From: an uncultured Muribaculaceae bacterium
GTDB taxonomy: Bacteria > Bacteroidota > Bacteroidia > Bacteroidales > Muribaculaceae
Length of the DNA: 9,212 nt
NCBI GenBank assembly: GCA_910585285.1
Contig: CAJUDL010000077.1
Coordinates: 1-9,212, forward strand
Direction of reading: 5' to 3'
The position numbers and the translations under genes are program-made. Shown in pieces: positions 7,172-9,212 of the stretch. The notes below the pieces were generated by a model, which saw only the letters and a program-made list of their open reading frames with translations, was not told the origin of the DNA and made no database searches. Every line of letters starts with the position of its first letter. Positions within the stretch are counted from its first letter, which is position 1.

Positions 7172-7198
7172 TTCAACTTTATGCTTGCGAAAGTTGAA
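7172..7198. terminator. Second hairpin between convergent genes
   Basis: TTCAACTTT (7172-7180) and AAAGTTGAA (7190-7198) are perfect 9-bp arms around ATGCTTGCG. It lies between the first hairpin and the 3' end of the minus-strand gene, 40 bases past that gene's stop, so it is best placed to end minus-strand transcription. It could also be a small repeated palindrome. Confidence 0.5.
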
Positions 7199-7237
7199 TT
7201 ACTTACTTAAAAATTAACCGATTTTAGTAGATGACAA

Positions 7238-8296
7238 TTATTTTCCTCGAATCTTAAACGTAACAAGATTCCCTTTATGATCTGTTGGCCAGATACAAGA
7301 AGGTGTTAAAAACTTATCCTTAGAATTGTTTTCTGTTATTTTTCCACGAATAACAGTTTCCGAAGGACCTACAAGCAAGCAGTTTTTCATCGATAACTTT
7401 GAGTTCATCGGATAATAATAGATAAAGTCAATACGATCCCGTTCGTCAGCATCCGGAGCCCATGCCAGTATTTCTAATTTAGCCTGTTCAGCTACTTTAT
7501 TTCCGGCAGGAAAGGTAAATCCGGGATATTGAACAGGATTCGGATATTTCTCCCTATAAGCATCTTTGAAACCCGCCTCATGAAGCATCATAGAACAATC
7601 CCAATGGATAATTGCTCCGTTATGATCCCACAAATCCTTTGTATCTGCTTGCCAATCTAAATGAGAAGGTTCATTAAAATCTCCACCCATAATCACCGGA
7701 CGCCCTTGTTTAATATCCGACTGAACCTCTTGAACAAAAGAACGGATTGTCTCATCCCTATAAGCCATTCGGTTTGCTTTTAGAACTTCATTCTCGTCCG
7801 TAATCGGCTTATCCATCTTCTTCCAAGTAGTACCATCATAACCACGAGGCATATAACATTCATAATGCAAATAATCTAAATGACAAGAGTAGAAAGATAT
7901 CGATTGCCCGTCTATCGTAGTTACCATCTTCAACATTGCGCGAACCTCATCACCGGGCACAATGCAGCATCTCATCAGACTATCCGGTTTGAACTTACTC
8001 AGTATACCGACTACCATACCTAAAGTCTCTCCATAGTAATGTTTCCCCCGTGCTTCCAGATCCTTTAATACACGAGGCATAAACTTATTCCCATTAAAAT
8101 CTCTAATTTCACACAAAAAAACAACATCTGCATCCACCTGATCCAACACATCCACAATCCCCTGATAGCCATTAGGAACCTTAGAACCCTCATGCCAAAG
8201 ATTCAACTGCAAAACTGTAAATGTCTTTGTCGGCTTCGCAAGGCACACACTAATCAAGCCAAACAAACAAAACAATAATAACAAACTCTTTTTCAT
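7238..8296 (-). CDS. Secreted endonuclease/exonuclease/phosphatase-fold metal-dependent hydrolase
   Basis: A 352-residue protein of the DNase I/sphingomyelinase-like superfamily. The signal peptide (MKKSLLLLFC..., cleavage after CLA at 20) sends it out of the cytoplasm, and no cysteine fits a lipobox. All the family's active-site elements are present: N32 in LQLNLW, metal-binding E63 in LCEIRD, H139 in SCHLDY, D206 and N208 in GGDFNEP, D290 in DRIDFIYY, and the D339-H340 pair in PTDHKG. Such enzymes cleave phosphodiester or phosphomonoester bonds in a Mg2+-dependent way; whether the substrate here is nucleic acid, a phospholipid head group or a phosphorylated sugar cannot be told. The gene is more A/T-rich (about 40% GC by sampled lines) than its neighbours. 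It stands alone between hairpins and a MITE-like element that ends 30 bases before its start, and I see no consensus promoter, so its transcription may come from the element or from GH36 read-through. Confidence 0.88.
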   Translation of the reverse strand: MKKSLLLLFCLFGLISVCLAKPTKTFTVLQLNLWHEGSKVPNGYQGIVDVLDQVDADVVFLCEIRDFNGNKFMPRVLKDLEARGKHYYGETLGMVVGILSKFKPDSLMRCCIVPGDEVRAMLKMVTTIDGQSISFYSCHLDYLHYECYMPRGYDGTTWKKMDKPITDENEVLKANRMAYRDETIRSFVQEVQSDIKQGRPVIMGGDFNEPSHLDWQADTKDLWDHNGAIIHWDCSMMLHEAGFKDAYREKYPNPVQYPGFTFPAGNKVAEQAKLEILAWAPDADERDRIDFIYYYPMNSKLSMKNCLLVGPSETVIRGKITENNSKDKFLTPSCIWPTDHKGNLVTFKIRGK

Positions 8297-8601
8297 ATTA
8301 TGTCTTTCTTTTTTATCATCTACTTAGAGAGTGTTTGAATTTAACACGAATTGTAAGTAAGTACTTTTTTGAATTAATTCTTTTCATTCACATGAATCGT
8401 CTTTCCGGTGAATTTCACCAAGTCTCATCAGTCGCATAGCCCGCTATGCTCCTTCTTCAACTCGTGAAATTCCCTCGAAAATCCCTCTTCATGTGAACGA
8501 AAGTTAAATCCAAACACTCTCTTAAATTTCCCCGTTACTTAAATCCTATCACCAATCATCTGAGCGGAAAGGACTTGCCGAAACTCTAAACCAATTAAAA
8601 A
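8297..8601. other. Intergenic region occupied mostly by a MITE-like element
   Basis: Of these 305 bases, 195 belong to the inverted-repeat element at 8327-8521. The 30 bases to its left form the leader of the phosphodiesterase-type gene (AAAAAAGAAAGACATAAT before ATG on the minus strand). The roughly 80 bases to its right, after the GH36 stop, show no hairpin, promoter consensus or reading frame that I can support. Confidence 0.6.
8327..8521. mobile_element. MITE-like non-coding element with terminal inverted repeats and TTA duplication
   Basis: The left end GAGAGTGTTTGAATTTAAC (8327-8345) and the right end read in reverse, GAGAGTGTTTGGATTTAAC (8521-8503), match at 18 of 19 bases. The element is flanked on both sides by TTA (8324-8326 and 8522-8524), as expected for a 3-bp target duplication. 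Further inverted segments lie inside: TTCACATGAA (8387-8396) against TTCATGTGAA (8488-8497), GTGAATTTCAC (8409-8419) against GTGAAATTC (8464-8472), and an apical palindrome GCATAGC-CC-GCTATGC (8434-8449). Much of it can fold as one long imperfect hairpin. It has no coding capacity, so a transposase would have to act in trans; GAG ends with a TNA duplication recall the IS1031 group of the IS5 family. The ends and duplication are seen; mobility is inferred. Confidence 0.65.
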
Positions 8602-9212
8602 TTACATTTTCTTTATGGAGAAGACGTGTGAATTAAGTTTATTCAGTGTAAAGAGAGGAAGACCGACAGTCATCAGGTATTCCCCTGAATATTCTCCCAC
8701 CTTGCTGTCATTGCCATCCGTGCGGTCGATCTCGGTCACGGCATAACGGGCAGAGGGAACAAGACCGTTAAGCTTCACGTTTGACTCGGATTTTGATATT
8801 ACCGGACGATAACGCGGATAAATATCGAATGTGAAGAGCACGGCGTCACCATCGTTCTTCCCTACATACATGGTTGCCGCATGCTGTCCCTCATAGGGAG
8901 ACACAAGACGATACTGGTCACCCTCGAGAATCACCGGTTTCAATGCATTGTAGTTTTTGATGGCACGGCGACAGTAGTCTGCCTCTTCTTTGGTCAGGTC
9001 ATCAAGCTTCAGGTCGAAGCCAAGCTTACCCATCATGGCAACATTCGTGCGGAATTTAACAGGAGCCGAACGATTCCATGTAGTCACGTGCGCACAGAGT
9101 GTCTTGGCTGGGAATATTTGAGAGAAACCCCACTGAATGTAAAGGCGCTCCACTGGATCCGTATTGTCGCTGGGCCAGAACTCAGTGAAATATTTGAGAC
9201 CTTCATAATCGG
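8602..9212 (-). CDS. GH36 alpha-galactosidase, C-terminal 202 residues (5' end outside window)
   Basis: The reading frame is open to the right edge and ends with TAA at 8604-8602. The visible part starts inside the catalytic barrel with EFWPSDNTDP, where the Asp of SDN (visible residue 15) matches the GH36 acid/base, then ERLYIQWGFSQ, FPAKT and KFRTNVAMMGKLGFD, which are typical of the GH36 barrel end. From about residue 95 a beta-rich C-terminal domain follows, ending SIKKM. A GTG at 9153 lies in frame but cannot be the true start because conserved family sequence continues upstream. GH36 proteins of this type are usually around 700 residues, so roughly 500 are missing; the nucleophile region and any signal peptide are not visible. 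The enzyme releases terminal alpha-galactose from oligosaccharides such as raffinose or galactomannan fragments. It is on the same strand as the 7238-8296 gene, separated from it by the MITE-like element. Confidence 0.9.
   Translation of the reverse strand, partial: DYEGLKYFTEFWPSDNTDPVERLYIQWGFSQIFPAKTLCAHVTTWNRSAPVKFRTNVAMMGKLGFDLKLDDLTKEEADYCRRAIKNYNALKPVILEGDQYRLVSPYEGQHAATMYVGKNDGDAVLFTFDIYPRYRPVISKSESNVKLNGLVPSARYAVTEIDRTDGNDSKVGEYSGEYLMTVGLPLFTLNKLNSHVFSIKKM

Noticed and set aside
8324..8364. Outward or inward promoter in the left end of the MITE-like element
   Set aside because: TTTG at 8334-8337 has no TAnnTTTG at 19-21 bases downstream; the nearest candidate (TAAGTACT) does not fit.
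8327..8521. CRISPR array or transposase remnant in the repeat-rich spacer
   Set aside because: The repeats are inverted, not regularly spaced direct repeats, and no frame of useful length resembles a transposase.

Overview
The window looks like a carbohydrate-utilisation region of a gut Bacteroidales genome; a Muribaculaceae-like or Prevotella/Bacteroides-like host is likely, but the species cannot be fixed from sequence alone. The evidence is a textbook Bacteroidetes promoter (TTTG, 19-bp gap, TAnnTTTG) in front of the tRNA, A/T-rich gene leaders without Shine-Dalgarno sequences, Sec signal peptides on every gene whose start is visible, a SusE/F-like protein, and a dense set of secreted glycoside hydrolases.

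Layout. Bases 1-53 hold the 5' part of a tRNA-Leu(CAA) gene on the minus strand, with its promoter at 67-97. A secreted GH43 enzyme (173-1156, minus) follows. It is divergent from a plus-strand set: a secreted two-domain SusE/F-like protein with a C-terminal sorting-like tail (1627-2541), a GH3 beta-glycosidase (2674-4938) and a GH97 SusB-like alpha-glucosidase (4935-7067), the last two overlapping by four bases. Two hairpins at 7111-7198 separate this set from two minus-strand genes: a secreted endonuclease/exonuclease/phosphatase-fold hydrolase (7238-8296) and, entering from the right edge, the C-terminal part of a GH36 alpha-galactosidase (8602 to beyond 9212). Between those two lies a 195-bp non-coding element with inverted ends and a TTA duplication, probably a MITE.

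How the genes may work together. The GH97 protein keeps the glutamates of inverting SusB-type alpha-glucosidases, GH3 proteins remove beta-linked sugars, GH43 enzymes typically remove arabinose or xylose, and GH36 enzymes remove alpha-galactose. The set therefore suggests trimming of mixed plant-type oligosaccharides, with the SusE/F-like protein as a possible glycan binder. No SusC/SusD pair or regulator is visible, so this is either part of a larger polysaccharide utilisation locus or a cluster of accessory enzymes.

Non-coding structure is the more unusual part: the MITE-like element directly upstream of the low-GC phosphodiesterase-type gene, a leader before GH3 that can form two mutually exclusive hairpins, a 23-bp perfect hairpin after the SusE/F-like gene, a 13-bp dyad in the divergent intergenic region, and a drop in GC within the GH3 gene. 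No clearly new multi-gene system is evident; the best candidates for novelty are the MITE-like element and the SusE/F-like protein.
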